Shown here: one piece after another, positions 9,343 through 16,781 of the stretch
Layout: every line of letters begins with the position of its first letter
How positions within the stretch are numbered: position 1 is the stretch's first letter
Source: Rhodospirillaceae bacterium
GTDB lineage: Bacteria > Pseudomonadota > Alphaproteobacteria > Dongiales > Dongiaceae
Reading direction: 5' to 3'
Assembly: GCA_016712715.1 (NCBI GenBank)
Contig: JADJQM010000001.1
Coordinates: 1,011,001 to 1,075,000 of the forward strand
DNA length: 64,000 nt
Translations under genes and position numbers: made by a program
Notes under the pieces: model-generated
What the model was told of the DNA's origin: nothing
The model's input: only the letters and a program-made list of their open reading frames with translations
Database searches by the model: none

Positions 9343-10485
9343 TTATGCTGCCGAAATACGTGCATCGGCATCATCGTTGCGTGCCAGCCCGGCGCGCTGA
9401 ACGCGGCCCCAGGCGGCGATAAACTGATCTATTTCGGCCTGGGTATTCTGCCAGCCCAGGCTGATGCGAATGGCGGAACCGGCGGTCGCCGCGTCGAACC
9501 CCATGGCCGAGATGACATGGCTGGGGCGCACCTTGCCGGAGGAGCAGGCTGAACCGGCCGAGATCGCAATACCGGCGAGATCCAGCGCCATCACCAGCGT
9601 TTCCGCGGTCTTGGTGCCGCTGGCAAAGCAGGTCGTGTTGGGAAGCCGCGCCGCCGAGCGGCCAAAGATGGTGAGCGGCAGGCCGAAGCCGATCAGCCTT
9701 TCTTCCAGCAGATCGCGCAGCGCCGTGATCCGGTCGCTGTCGGAAAGGGTCGCGGCTTCCTGGGCCGCGGCGCCGAAGCCGGCGATGGCGGCCACATTCT
9801 CGGTCCCGCCGCGGCGATTGCGTTCCTGGCCACCGCCCTGCACCAGCGGCTCCACCGGCAATTCACCGCCGAGGATGAGGGCGCCGATCCCCTGCGGGCC
9901 GCCGATCTTGTGGGCGGACAGGGTCAGGTAATCGACGCCAAGCTCATTGATGTCGACGGGGAAGCGGCCGATGGCCTGGGTCGCGTCGCAATGGATGACG
10001 GCACCCTTCGACCTGGCGATGCGCGCGATCTCCGCCACCGGCTGGATGACGCCTGTTTCGTTGTTTGCGAGCATTACCGAGACGAAGGCCGGGCTGCCTG
10101 CCTTGTCGATGAGATGGCTGAGATGCGCCACGTCGATTTCGCCGTTCCGCCCCACCCGGGCAATTTGCGCACCGGCGAGACGCGCTGGCCGCAGCACCGA
10201 TTCATGCTCGATGGCCGAGACGATCAGCGGGCGATTGAAGCGCGTGTTGAGCGCAAGATTGTTGGCCTCGGTCCCGCCGGAGGTGAAAGTCACCAGCGGT
10301 GCCTTGGCGCCCACCAGAGCGGTCACTGCCTCGCGGGCATGATCGACCCAGGCGCGGGCGCGTCTGCCGAAGGCATGAACCGAGGACGGGTTCCCCACTT
10401 CCTGCAACGCAGCCGTCATCGCCGCCAGCGCCGATGGGCGCAGCGGGGCGGTTGCATTCCAATCCATGTAGATGCCGCGGTTCAT
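9343..10485 (-). CDS. Second cysteine desulfurase of the ISC operon (NifS/IscS-like)
   Basis: This is a second, clearly different cysteine desulfurase upstream of iscS in the same operon. PLP Lys193 sits in SAHKIGGPQGIG and the catalytic cysteine Cys314 in SAGSACSSGKVRPSH. Segments TSGGTEANN and ANNETGVIQP match the class V aminotransferase fold. I chose ATG 10485 (380 residues, beginning MNRGIYMDWNATAP) because a purine-rich AGGG lies just before it and it avoids overlap with iscR; the frame is also open to 10557. Such paired desulfurases occur in other alphaproteobacterial ISC clusters. Its special role is unknown; sulfur supply to a separate acceptor is one possibility. Confidence 0.9.
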   Translation of the reverse strand: MNRGIYMDWNATAPLRPSALAAMTAALQEVGNPSSVHAFGRRARAWVDHAREAVTALVGAKAPLVTFTSGGTEANNLALNTRFNRPLIVSAIEHESVLRPARLAGAQIARVGRNGEIDVAHLSHLIDKAGSPAFVSVMLANNETGVIQPVAEIARIARSKGAVIHCDATQAIGRFPVDINELGVDYLTLSAHKIGGPQGIGALILGGELPVEPLVQGGGQERNRRGGTENVAAIAGFGAAAQEAATLSDSDRITALRDLLEERLIGFGLPLTIFGRSAARLPNTTCFASGTKTAETLVMALDLAGIAISAGSACSSGKVRPSHVISAMGFDAATAGSAIRISLGWQNTQAEIDQFIAAWGRVQRAGLARNDDADARISAA

Positions 10486-10513
10486 ATCCCTGATCTGATC
10501 CTGCTGTTGTCGT

Positions 10514-11008
10514 TCATTCCGCCGCGGCGGCGGCGTCGTTGGGATGCGACGCGCCATTGCCGGCGGAAACGCCCTCGACCTTGTGGGCGATGCCGAGGAT
10601 GCGCCGCTCCACGACGTCGGCCAGCGAGACCGAGCTCAGGAACAGATGGATCTGGCGCGAGAGCTCTTCCCACAGATCATGGGTGAGGCAGCGCGACTTG
10701 TCGGCATGGCAGCCGGTCGCCGTGTTCGGCTTGCAGCGCGTGGCGCGGATCGGCTCGTCGACTGCCAGGATGGCGTCGGCGATGCGCGTATCGTCGGCCG
10801 TGCGGGCCAGCAGATAGCCGCCACCCGGACCGCGCACGGACTTCACCAATCCCGCCCGGCGCAGCTTGGCGAACAGCTGCTCGAGATAAGACAGGGAAAT
10901 CTCCTGACGCCCGGAAATATCGGCCAGCGATACCGGTCTACCCTGGCTGTTGGTCGCCAGATCAACGAGCGCCATCACGGCGTAACGGCCTTTGGTGCTC
11001 AATCTCAT
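10514..11008 (-). CDS. iscR: Rrf2-family Fe-S regulator IscR
   Basis: IscR senses Fe-S status through a bound [2Fe-2S] cluster and controls the isc genes. The N-terminal winged helix begins MRLSTKGRYAVMALVDLA, and the wing residues VRGPGGGYLLAR are clear. Cluster ligands are likely Cys92, Cys100 and Cys107 followed by His110 in the segment ending RCLTHDLW; the spacing is slightly wider than in E. coli. It has 164 residues, the family length. It lies between cysE and the second desulfurase, and the 48-base gap from cysE suggests one transcript. A candidate IscR-like box lies upstream of cysE. Confidence 0.96.
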   Translation of the reverse strand: MRLSTKGRYAVMALVDLATNSQGRPVSLADISGRQEISLSYLEQLFAKLRRAGLVKSVRGPGGGYLLARTADDTRIADAILAVDEPIRATRCKPNTATGCHADKSRCLTHDLWEELSRQIHLFLSSVSLADVVERRILGIAHKVEGVSAGNGASHPNDAAAAAE

Positions 11009-11056
11009 GACACTTCTCCTAAAGCTTGCGGGTCAGCGAAGGGCGCTGCCCGGCTC

Positions 11057-11830
11057 TCAATTCCGTCCGAAACGGCGCGCCTCGGCGCCGGGTTGTTCAT
11101 GACCATTGCCCTCGGCTGCCTTGCCGGCAGTTCCGGCGGCAAAGCCGTCGAGCTCACTCTCCAGCGCCGTGATCCGGCCCTGCATGCGCGTCATCTGTTC
11201 CAGCAATCCCTCGATCGCGCGGGCGACCGGATCGGGCAAATCCTGGGTCGGGATGCCGTAGGCGGCGAACTCGCTGCCGCATTCCTTGGGCATCACGATC
11301 CGCGCCGGCACACCGACTGCGACGCTGTTTTCGGGGACACTCTTGATCACCACGGCATTGCCGCCGACGCGCGCACCCTTGCCGACCGTGATGTCGCCCA
11401 GCACCTGGGCGCCGGCGCCGATGATGACGCCGTCTTCCAGCGTCGGGTGGCGCTTCACATTGACCTGCTGCGCCGAATTGATGGCGGGCGCGATGCCGCC
11501 CAGGGTCACGTCATGGTAAAGGGTCACATCGTCGCCGATCACCGCCGTCTCGCCGATCACGACACCCATGCCGTGGTCGATGAACAGGCGCTTGCCGATC
11601 TGGGCGCCGGGATGGATCTCGATGCCGGTGATAAAGCGGGAAAACTGCGAGATCATCCGCGCCAAAGTGGGGAAACCGGCCAGATAGATCGGCCGGGCCA
11701 GGCGATGGAGCTGGACCGCGTGGAAGCAGGGATAGGTCAAGGCGACCATCAGCCGGGACCGCGCAGCGGGGTCCCGCGCCATCATTGCATCCAGGTCTTC
11801 CGCAATGTTCTTGAAAAACATGATCGCCAT
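11057..11830 (-). CDS. cysE: Serine O-acetyltransferase
   Basis: CysE makes O-acetylserine from serine and acetyl-CoA, the first step of cysteine synthesis. The C-terminal left-handed beta-helix with hexapeptide repeats is obvious (for example GVIIGAGAQVLGDITVGKGARVGGNAVV), and the catalytic region GIEIHPGAQIGKRLFIDHGMGVVIGETA contains the active-site histidine and aspartate. It is the short type lacking the long N-terminal helical domain. I use ATG 11830; ATG 11821 and a GTG at 11881 are other possible starts. As first gene of the ISC operon it links cysteine production directly to desulfurase demand. Confidence 0.93.
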   Translation of the reverse strand: MAIMFFKNIAEDLDAMMARDPAARSRLMVALTYPCFHAVQLHRLARPIYLAGFPTLARMISQFSRFITGIEIHPGAQIGKRLFIDHGMGVVIGETAVIGDDVTLYHDVTLGGIAPAINSAQQVNVKRHPTLEDGVIIGAGAQVLGDITVGKGARVGGNAVVIKSVPENSVAVGVPARIVMPKECGSEFAAYGIPTQDLPDPVARAIEGLLEQMTRMQGRITALESELDGFAAGTAGKAAEGNGHEQPGAEARRFGRN

Positions 11831-11926
11831 CGTGTTTATTAGCGCGCCGCGGGTTCCGGCCCCAATAGCTGATTCTATCACTCAACTATAGGGACGGCCT
11901 GACGGCGCTGTGACCGCTTCGAAGCT

Positions 11927-11955
11927 GATATAATGTACCTGAGTAGCGCGATCAA
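11927..11955 (-). promoter_or_regulatory. Candidate sigma-70 promoter of the cysE-isc operon
   Basis: On the minus strand a -35-like TTGATC (11955-11950) and a -10-like TATATC (11932-11927) are separated by exactly 17 bases. Transcription would start near 11920, about 90 bases before the preferred cysE start. This is a pattern match only. Confidence 0.5.
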
Positions 11956-11964
11956 GTATTGATC
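11950..11964. promoter_or_regulatory. Inverted repeat overlapping the cysE-isc -35 element
   Basis: GATCAA-GTA-TTGATC is a perfect 6-bp inverted repeat with a 3-base centre, and its left arm is the proposed -35 hexamer of the cysE promoter. The position suits a repressor, but no regulator is identified. Confidence 0.4.
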
Positions 11965-11992
11965 GTCATTGCCTAAAGCCCTAGCCGATCAA

Positions 11993-12016
11993 ATACCATT
12001 GACAATGGTCAGGTAT
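11993..12016. promoter_or_regulatory. Candidate IscR-like operator (imperfect type I box)
   Basis: The 24-base segment begins ATACC and ends GTCAGGTAT. The right half fits the E. coli type I IscR half-site pattern (GTC-purine-purine-S-TAT) completely, while the left half has two extra bases. Inside it, ACCATTG-A-CAATGGT is a perfect 7-bp inverted repeat (11995-12009). It lies between the divergent cysE-isc operon and the hydrolase at 12117. It is about 75-95 bases upstream of the proposed isc start, which is far for simple repression, so it may act on the hydrolase gene or on another promoter. Confidence 0.4.
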
Positions 12017-12086
12017 GGCGGAGATCGGTCACCCGGGGGCTTCTGGATTTGGGTTTGGCGGCAAGCTGGCCCTGGATCTGTAACCT

Positions 12087-12102
12087 GCTGATTTATATCA
12101 GC
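12087..12102. promoter_or_regulatory. Inverted repeat just upstream of the hydrolase start
   Basis: GCTGAT-TTAT-ATCAGC is a perfect 6-bp inverted repeat ending 14 bases before the ATG at 12117. It could be an operator or a small 5' hairpin; no regulator is known. Confidence 0.3.
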
Positions 12103-12116
12103 TAATTGGACGAGAC

Positions 12117-12785
12117 ATGCCTGAAATCATCATGAACGGGCCGGAAGGCCGGCTTGAAGGCCGTTACCAGCAGGCGACCTCCCCCAATTCGCCCATAGCT
12201 CTCATGCTGCATCCGCATCCCCAGCATGGCGGCACGATGAACAACAAGGTGGTCTACAGCCTTTATCAGTGCTTTCAGCAGCGTGGGTTCTCCGTCCTAC
12301 GTTTTAACTTCCGCGGCGTCGGCCGCAGCCAGGGCAAGTTCGACCGGGGCGAAGGCGAGCTGTCGGATGCCGCGGCGGCCCTCGACTGGCTGCAGACCTG
12401 GAACCCCAACGCGCCGCAATGCTGGGTCGCCGGCTTTTCGTTCGGCGCCTGGATCGGCATGCAGCTCCTGATGCGCCGCCCGGAAATCTCCGGCTTCATC
12501 TCGGTGGCACCCCCGGCCAACATCTATGATTTCAGCTTCCTCGCCCCCTGCCCGTCTTCGGGCCTGGTGGTGCAGGGCGACCAGGACAATGTCGTGCCGC
12601 AGGAATCCGTGCAGAAGCTGGTGACCAAGCTCACCCATCAGCGCGGCATCAAGATCGACTACAAGATCGTGCCGGGTGCCTCGCACTTCTTCACCGAGCA
12701 TCTCGACCAGTTGATGGGCATCTGCGACACCTATCTCGACACCGCCTTGCCGGAAGCCGCTGCCAAATCGCGGGCCGGGAAGTAG
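12117..12785 (+). CDS. Alpha/beta hydrolase, COG2945-like
   Basis: This 222-residue cytoplasmic protein belongs to the predicted alpha/beta superfamily hydrolases often annotated COG2945. Visible elements are the early LMLHPHPQHGGTMNNKVV segment, FNFRGVGRSQGKFDRGEGE, the nucleophile elbow GFSFGAW (Gly-x-Ser-x-Gly), an acid in VVQGDQDNVVP, and the catalytic histidine in PGASHFF. Together these give a complete Ser-Asp-His triad. Substrate is unknown. It is divergent from cysE and shares the intergenic region that holds several inverted repeats. Homologues next to isc genes in related bacteria would be consistent with a conserved pairing, but I cannot check that here. Confidence 0.88.
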   Translation: MPEIIMNGPEGRLEGRYQQATSPNSPIALMLHPHPQHGGTMNNKVVYSLYQCFQQRGFSVLRFNFRGVGRSQGKFDRGEGELSDAAAALDWLQTWNPNAPQCWVAGFSFGAWIGMQLLMRRPEISGFISVAPPANIYDFSFLAPCPSSGLVVQGDQDNVVPQESVQKLVTKLTHQRGIKIDYKIVPGASHFFTEHLDQLMGICDTYLDTALPEAAAKSRAGK

Positions 12786-12853
12786 ACGGCGCTGCGCGCG
12801 CGGTTGGATCCCTCCTGATTTTCAGATCCGCCGGTTTTTCCGATCTCCTGATC

Positions 12854-12909
12854 GGTTGATCTCGGCTGGTTGATCCGGGTTGGTCGATCTGGGTTGGTCG
12901 ATTGAGGCC
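12854..12909. repeat. Four tandem 14-bp repeats
   Basis: Units begin GGTTGATC, GGTTGATC, GGTCGATC and GGTCGATT at 12854, 12868, 12882 and 12896, each 14 bases long with a variable CGGGTT-like spacer. The even spacing shows a real tandem array with small divergence. Confidence 0.75.
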
Positions 12910-13399
12910 GTGCATCTGGAATCACTCGGGCAGCGTCCCGGCCGCTCCTGCCCCATCGAGGCTGGGGACCGGCCGGCACAGATGCCCGGCTGACCTGCCG
13001 AGCGCCTGCGTAGATGCCCGGCTGACCCGCCGGGCGGGGGAATCGCCTGACCCATGCGATCCCGGGAGACCGGCTGCCCGCGCGGTCCAGGCGGGGATCG
13101 GTGCCCTCGCCGATCCAGGGGACGAGGTCACCCGCCTCGCCGCGTGGGACCCGCAGCCTGCTGGGTCCGGAGGGGATCGGTTTCCTGCCGATCCGGGAGG
13201 CTGATCGACCATCAGCCAAGGTGCGCCTGTCCCGAGAGGGCCCCGACGCGGGGGGTTCCGGCCTGCGCCGCCAGGCCCCAACGGCGCCACGCGCCGAAGA
13301 GCCCACAGCTTGCGCCGGAGACAACCGAGCAATTCCAGATGAACGGCCCGGGGATGCATCTCACCTGCAGGTGAAAGAGCCCTCGGCCGGCAGTTTCAA

Positions 13400-13423
13400 A
13401 TTCAATCTGCGCGCAGTTTGAAT
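13400..13423. promoter_or_regulatory. 24-bp near-perfect palindrome upstream of secreted protein gene
   Basis: The two 12-base arms ATTCAATCTGCG and CGCAGTTTGAAT pair at 11 of 12 positions with no spacer. It lies at the change from GC-rich repeat DNA to an AT-richer stretch, about 175 bases before the start at 13599, where an operator would be expected. Confidence 0.4.
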
Positions 13424-13598
13424 AGTATCGTATTCCTAGTGTTTTGTCAAGAACAAATAGGGAACTGATTCAACATAGCGCCCGGCGACTGTGAACGAGT
13501 GTCGCGCCTGGCGCATTGCCGGGATCGGCGCAGACGGGGAAGGATGGTGCGCGACCGGCACGCAATGCCGCGCATCGGATGAACGGGAGAGAACCGGC

Positions 13599-14084
13599 AT
13601 GTCACGCGGTCGCCATATCCTCGCTTTTGCCGTTATCGCTTTCATGGCCCTCGCTCTGCCGCGCGCCGGGCAAGCCGATTGGGCCTATACCGAATGGGGC
13701 ATGAGCCTCGACGAGGTGATCGCCGCCAGCCCGGTGAAACTGACGCCGCTCGATGAAAAGGTGCAGGCCCAGACCCGGGAATACATCAGCGACGGACGCA
13801 GCGCCGCGATGCTGGCCGGCTGGCATGTCGAGGGCGCGTATACCTACATTGTCCTCTTCTATTTCGACCTTGAGACAAGGAAGCTTGTCAGCGCGAACCT
13901 GGATCTGAGGACGATGCCCCTCGCCGACGAGCTGCTGCGCGACCTCACCGAGAAATACGGCGCGCCGGTCGAGAGCAGAGAAATTGTGCCGGGCTTCTTC
14001 AGCCGCGTCTGGGAAGAAGCAGATAACCGCATCGTGTTCATCCGCACGTTCGATACGGCGAAGGTGAATTATTTTGAGAGGTAG
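13599..14084 (+). CDS. Secreted protein of unknown function
   Basis: I start the gene at ATG 13599, preceded by GGGAGAG at a good distance; the frame is open 108 bases further upstream but that part is not protein-like. The 161-residue product begins with a clear signal peptide (MSRGRHILAFAVIAFMALAL then PRAGQADW, cleavage probably after AGQA). The mature part of about 135 residues contains WAYTEWGMSLDEVI, a pattern often seen in small periplasmic proteins, and several tyrosine- and phenylalanine-rich strands, with no cysteines. I do not recognise the family. It stands alone, about 100 bases before the next gene. Confidence 0.75.
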   Translation: MSRGRHILAFAVIAFMALALPRAGQADWAYTEWGMSLDEVIAASPVKLTPLDEKVQAQTREYISDGRSAAMLAGWHVEGAYTYIVLFYFDLETRKLVSANLDLRTMPLADELLRDLTEKYGAPVESREIVPGFFSRVWEEADNRIVFIRTFDTAKVNYFER

Positions 14085-14183
14085 GGGGGCGGGAAATAGG
14101 ATCTGACTGAGAGCCAAATTGTAGATTAACTTTGATCCCGATTTTCCTAACCCGGTTCGTACAATTCTATCTGAGAGGCAAAC

Positions 14184-14648
14184 ATGGATGCTCCACCGGC
14201 CACGTCCGAGGAAATAGGAGCGCTTCTAGCCAAGGCTCGGTTACTCGCGGTCGAATATCATCGTCTCACCGGCAAACCACTCGGCATCACCGGCGAGATT
14301 GGTGAGTTCCAGGCAGCCCAGCTACTCAAGCTCGAACTGGCCGTTGCCCGCGAGGCAGGTTACGACGCCATCGACGCCAATGGCCGACGTCTCCAGATCA
14401 AGGCGCGCGCAATTCCAACGGCTAAGAAGTTCGCCGGACGGGTTGGCAAGATCGATCTGAAGAAACCGTGGGACGCCGTCCTCCTCATCGTCATGGACGA
14501 GATGTTCACACCGATTGTGATCTTTGAGGCCGAGCGCGACGCGATAACCGCGACGCTCGAAGCCCCCGGCAGCAAGGCCCGGAACGAACGTGGGTCACTG
14601 GCCGTCACGAAATTCATGAGCATTGGTCGACGGGTATGGCCGAGCTAA
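14184..14648 (+). CDS. Hypothetical protein with possible PD-(D/E)XK nuclease-like core
   Basis: The 154-residue soluble protein is not one I can name with certainty; it resembles proteins annotated with the DUF6998 domain. Its centre runs GEIGEFQAAQLL, then GYDAIDANGRRLQIKAR, then PWDAVLLIVMDE. A glutamate on an early helix, an aspartate followed about ten residues later by Q-x-K on a strand, and a further hydrophobic strand is the usual layout of restriction-endonuclease-like folds with a Q-x-K active site. This is inference from the pattern only. It sits 25 bases before the phospholipase gene, in an accessory stretch, and may be co-transcribed with it. Confidence 0.6.
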   Translation: MDAPPATSEEIGALLAKARLLAVEYHRLTGKPLGITGEIGEFQAAQLLKLELAVAREAGYDAIDANGRRLQIKARAIPTAKKFAGRVGKIDLKKPWDAVLLIVMDEMFTPIVIFEAERDAITATLEAPGSKARNERGSLAVTKFMSIGRRVWPS

Positions 14649-14672
14649 ATCGCAGAGGAAAGGACGGCTGAC

Positions 14673-16346
14673 ATGAAGAACGCCCCTGAAAATCCGCCGG
14701 CCGACTATGCGCGGCAGGCCGCCAATCAGCTTGGCACACAGGAAGAGTCCGGGGCCTTGGAGAGCATCAGCATTTGTCTTGGCGCCAATGAGCGAGGTTG
14801 GCTGGAGCTGACCTGGTCATCCACAAGCCCCGACAAGTGGGACTGGGTTGGAATCTTCCCCTCCCTCGACGCGCCGGATGATGCCCAGGAAACGTGGAAA
14901 TGGGTCTCCGGAGGGGCTCCGTTTGTCCCGTGGGATATGGCGCGACCGGGCGTGCAAGCCCGCTACATGCGCTGGGATGAACAATTGAGGAAGTATGTCG
15001 CGCTCAGGCGCACGCCGCCCATTCCGTCGCGTGTTTCGTCGCAAAGATACCCGCTCTCCCGTTGGATGTCCTACCTGCCGTTCGATGATGTGCCGATCTC
15101 TTGCCTAAACCTGCCCGGCACCCATGACAGTGGTGCCTACCGAACGTGGGTCGGAGAAGCCACCACGCAGAATCTGTCCATACCGGAACAACTCAGCGCC
15201 GGCATCCGCTTCTTGGATATCCGGCTGAAGGAGAAGGACGGCAAACTGGCACTTTATCACGGCCCCATTCCACTCTCCCTGACGTTCTCCGATGTCCTCA
15301 CGGCCGTGGCCGATTTCATTGCCGCCAATCCGCTCGAGTTCATTGTCATGTCGGTGAAAAACGAAGAGCGGGATGACAGCGACGGCACCAGCTTCGCGAG
15401 CCTCGTTCGAGATGGGTACCTCAAGGCATATGGAAGCCTTGTCATTACCGACGATACCGTGCCGAGCCTACGCGCGGCCCGCGGTCGAATCGTGCTGATG
15501 CGCCGGTACAAGCTGCCACAAATAGGATTTAGTCACGGTTACGGCCTCGACTTCTCCAGCGGCTGGGCCAACAACGCCAAGGACATGTCAATCAGCTACC
15601 GGAGCCGGAACGACCCAAGGGTAGTCGTCACGGCCCATCTGCAAGATTACTATGACACGGATAATGTCGTGGCCAAGTTCGACGCAATATCGAAGATGAT
15701 CGACAAGGCGATCGTGGGGCCGGGAAGCGAGTTCTATATTAACTTCTCGTCGGCCTCCTCCGTGCCGGACCGCATCCCCTATCAAATGGCCATGGCGATC
15801 AATCCCAGGCTGTCCTCGGATCTCACGCGCCGTGCTTCTTGCATCCGGTTCGGCTGGTTCATGATGGATTTTCCCGACTTCACGACTGATCTGATTTACA
15901 CGCTGGTGACCTCGAACGACTTGTCGCCATTGAAAGGGAAATTTCCTCAGCCCGCCCGCCATACGCCGGCATCGGTCGCTGAGATCCTGCGCTCGGGTGC
16001 GCAGCCGGTCTCCAACGGTCCGCATGATCTGGTGGTCGGGTTGGGTCCCTCGGAAAGAGGCTGGATGACGCTGTATTGGCAGGGGAGCACGCCGGGCACG
16101 TGGGATTGGATCGGTCTCTATGCCCAGGAGAGCGACAAGGACACCGACTTCATCCAAGGCAACAATTGGCAGTGGGCCAGCAGAAGCGGGAGTACGGGCA
16201 TCGAGGGATATTTCGTGACGGAAAAGGCGGTGAGCAGCGGGAGCGGCTATCATGCCCGCTATCTTGTTTGGGATGAGACGGCGAAACTCTACCGATCCAT
16301 TGCCCGCACACCACCCTACATCGTGAAGGTGTGCTCGTCTGCTTGA
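14673..16346 (+). CDS. PI-PLC X-domain phospholipase-like protein with duplicated flanking beta domains
   Basis: The middle of this 557-residue protein (about residues 130-430) is a phosphatidylinositol-specific phospholipase C X domain. It has the first catalytic histidine His151 in NLPGTHDSGAY, the RFLDIRLKEKDGKL segment, and the second histidine His196 in LALYHGPI. On each side is a related domain of about 90-100 residues: both contain G-x-x-ERGW followed by L-x-W and then WDW-hydrophobic-G (DKWDWVGIFPS and GTWDWIGLYAQ), then ARY-x-x-WDE. The WDWIGLY core resembles SKICH-type beta domains. No signal peptide is visible. The family cleaves phosphoinositides or GPI-like lipids; the real substrate is unknown. 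Confidence 0.8.
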   Translation: MKNAPENPPADYARQAANQLGTQEESGALESISICLGANERGWLELTWSSTSPDKWDWVGIFPSLDAPDDAQETWKWVSGGAPFVPWDMARPGVQARYMRWDEQLRKYVALRRTPPIPSRVSSQRYPLSRWMSYLPFDDVPISCLNLPGTHDSGAYRTWVGEATTQNLSIPEQLSAGIRFLDIRLKEKDGKLALYHGPIPLSLTFSDVLTAVADFIAANPLEFIVMSVKNEERDDSDGTSFASLVRDGYLKAYGSLVITDDTVPSLRAARGRIVLMRRYKLPQIGFSHGYGLDFSSGWANNAKDMSISYRSRNDPRVVVTAHLQDYYDTDNVVAKFDAISKMIDKAIVGPGSEFYINFSSASSVPDRIPYQMAMAINPRLSSDLTRRASCIRFGWFMMDFPDFTTDLIYTLVTSNDLSPLKGKFPQPARHTPASVAEILRSGAQPVSNGPHDLVVGLGPSERGWMTLYWQGSTPGTWDWIGLYAQESDKDTDFIQGNNWQWASRSGSTGIEGYFVTEKAVSSGSGYHARYLVWDETAKLYRSIARTPPYIVKVCSSA

Positions 16347-16582
16347 TGGGATGGCAATCGCCGCCTGGCGACACCCGTCTCTCTATAGCTGCGGACCCAG
16401 CCCAGAAAAGGAGATGCCTTGACCGAAAGGCCGAAGCAGAGGGCCTTCATGAGGCGCGGGGTGATTTCGAGGCCGGGCTGCTTCTCGCTGAAAGAGCGAT
16501 AGAGCAGTCCACGGGACAGGCCGGTCTCGTTGGCGACCTGCGCCATGCCGTTGCGCACGAGGACATCCGGCGCAAGATCAAT
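16316..16582 (-). pseudogene. Remnant of a HigA/RelB-like addiction-module antidote gene
   Basis: The minus-strand frame encodes NGMAQVANETGLSRGLLYRS, then FSEKQPGLEITPRLMKALCF-GLSV, which matches the helix-turn-helix end of 'putative addiction module antidote' proteins (typical pattern GMAQ-A-ETGLSRE-LYRALSE-G-P-L). The N-terminal half of the family (about 45 residues) is missing: a stop codon lies 27 bases upstream of the first usable GTG at 16558. A run-on tail follows the conserved part and overlaps the end of the phospholipase gene. No partner toxin remains nearby. It looks like debris of a toxin-antitoxin cassette. Confidence 0.6.
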
Positions 16583-16735
16583 TTAGCCTGCATCCTTCGT
16601 CGCGACAGCCCCGGTCATGGGCCGCGCAGGCGGGGCAGCCACGCGCTTGTTGATGGCCGGCGAAAAGGGGCGAGGACGACAGGAAGGGGTGGAGGCTTCT
16701 AGCGGATGGGACCATCGCTACCGCCCCCCTCCCGG

Positions 16736-16755
16736 CCTCCCCTAAAGGGGGGAGG
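16736..16755. terminator. GC-rich hairpin between phospholipase region and GFA gene
   Basis: CCTCCCC-TAAA-GGGGGGAGG forms a strong stem with a TAAA loop. It lies after the convergent ends of the accessory island and the GFA gene and may stop transcripts from either side, although no long T-run follows. Apart from this, 16583-16781 holds nothing I can identify. Confidence 0.45.
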
Positions 16756-16781
16756 AGTAGTCTACTGCGGCGGTGGTTGTA

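Larger units (their letters stand above)
12786..13430. other. Long GC-rich intergenic region with tandem and inverted repeats, no convincing gene
   Basis: No frame on either strand gives a recognisable protein; the open frames are Arg/Pro/Gly-rich and repetitive, typical of GC-rich non-coding DNA. The region contains four 14-base tandem units (12854-12909), a 32-base-spaced direct repeat starting AGATGCCCGGCTGACC (12980 and 13012), and two hairpins with identical arms GGATCGG/CCGATCC (13095-13116 and 13174-13194). A structured RNA, a degraded gene or a recombination hotspot are all possible. The last about 60 bases become AT-richer and probably hold the promoter of the gene at 13599. Confidence 0.6.

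Noticed and set aside
11999..12004. Perfect -35 hexamer TTGACA inside the IscR-like box, plus strand
   Set aside because: No acceptable -10 lies 16-18 bases downstream (the sequence there is GC-rich), so it was not called a promoter.
12731..13324. Minus-strand open frame across the repeat region, with repeated Arg/Gly/Pro segments
   Set aside because: It overlaps the end of the hydrolase gene, is only translated repeat DNA, and has no ribosome site or family similarity.
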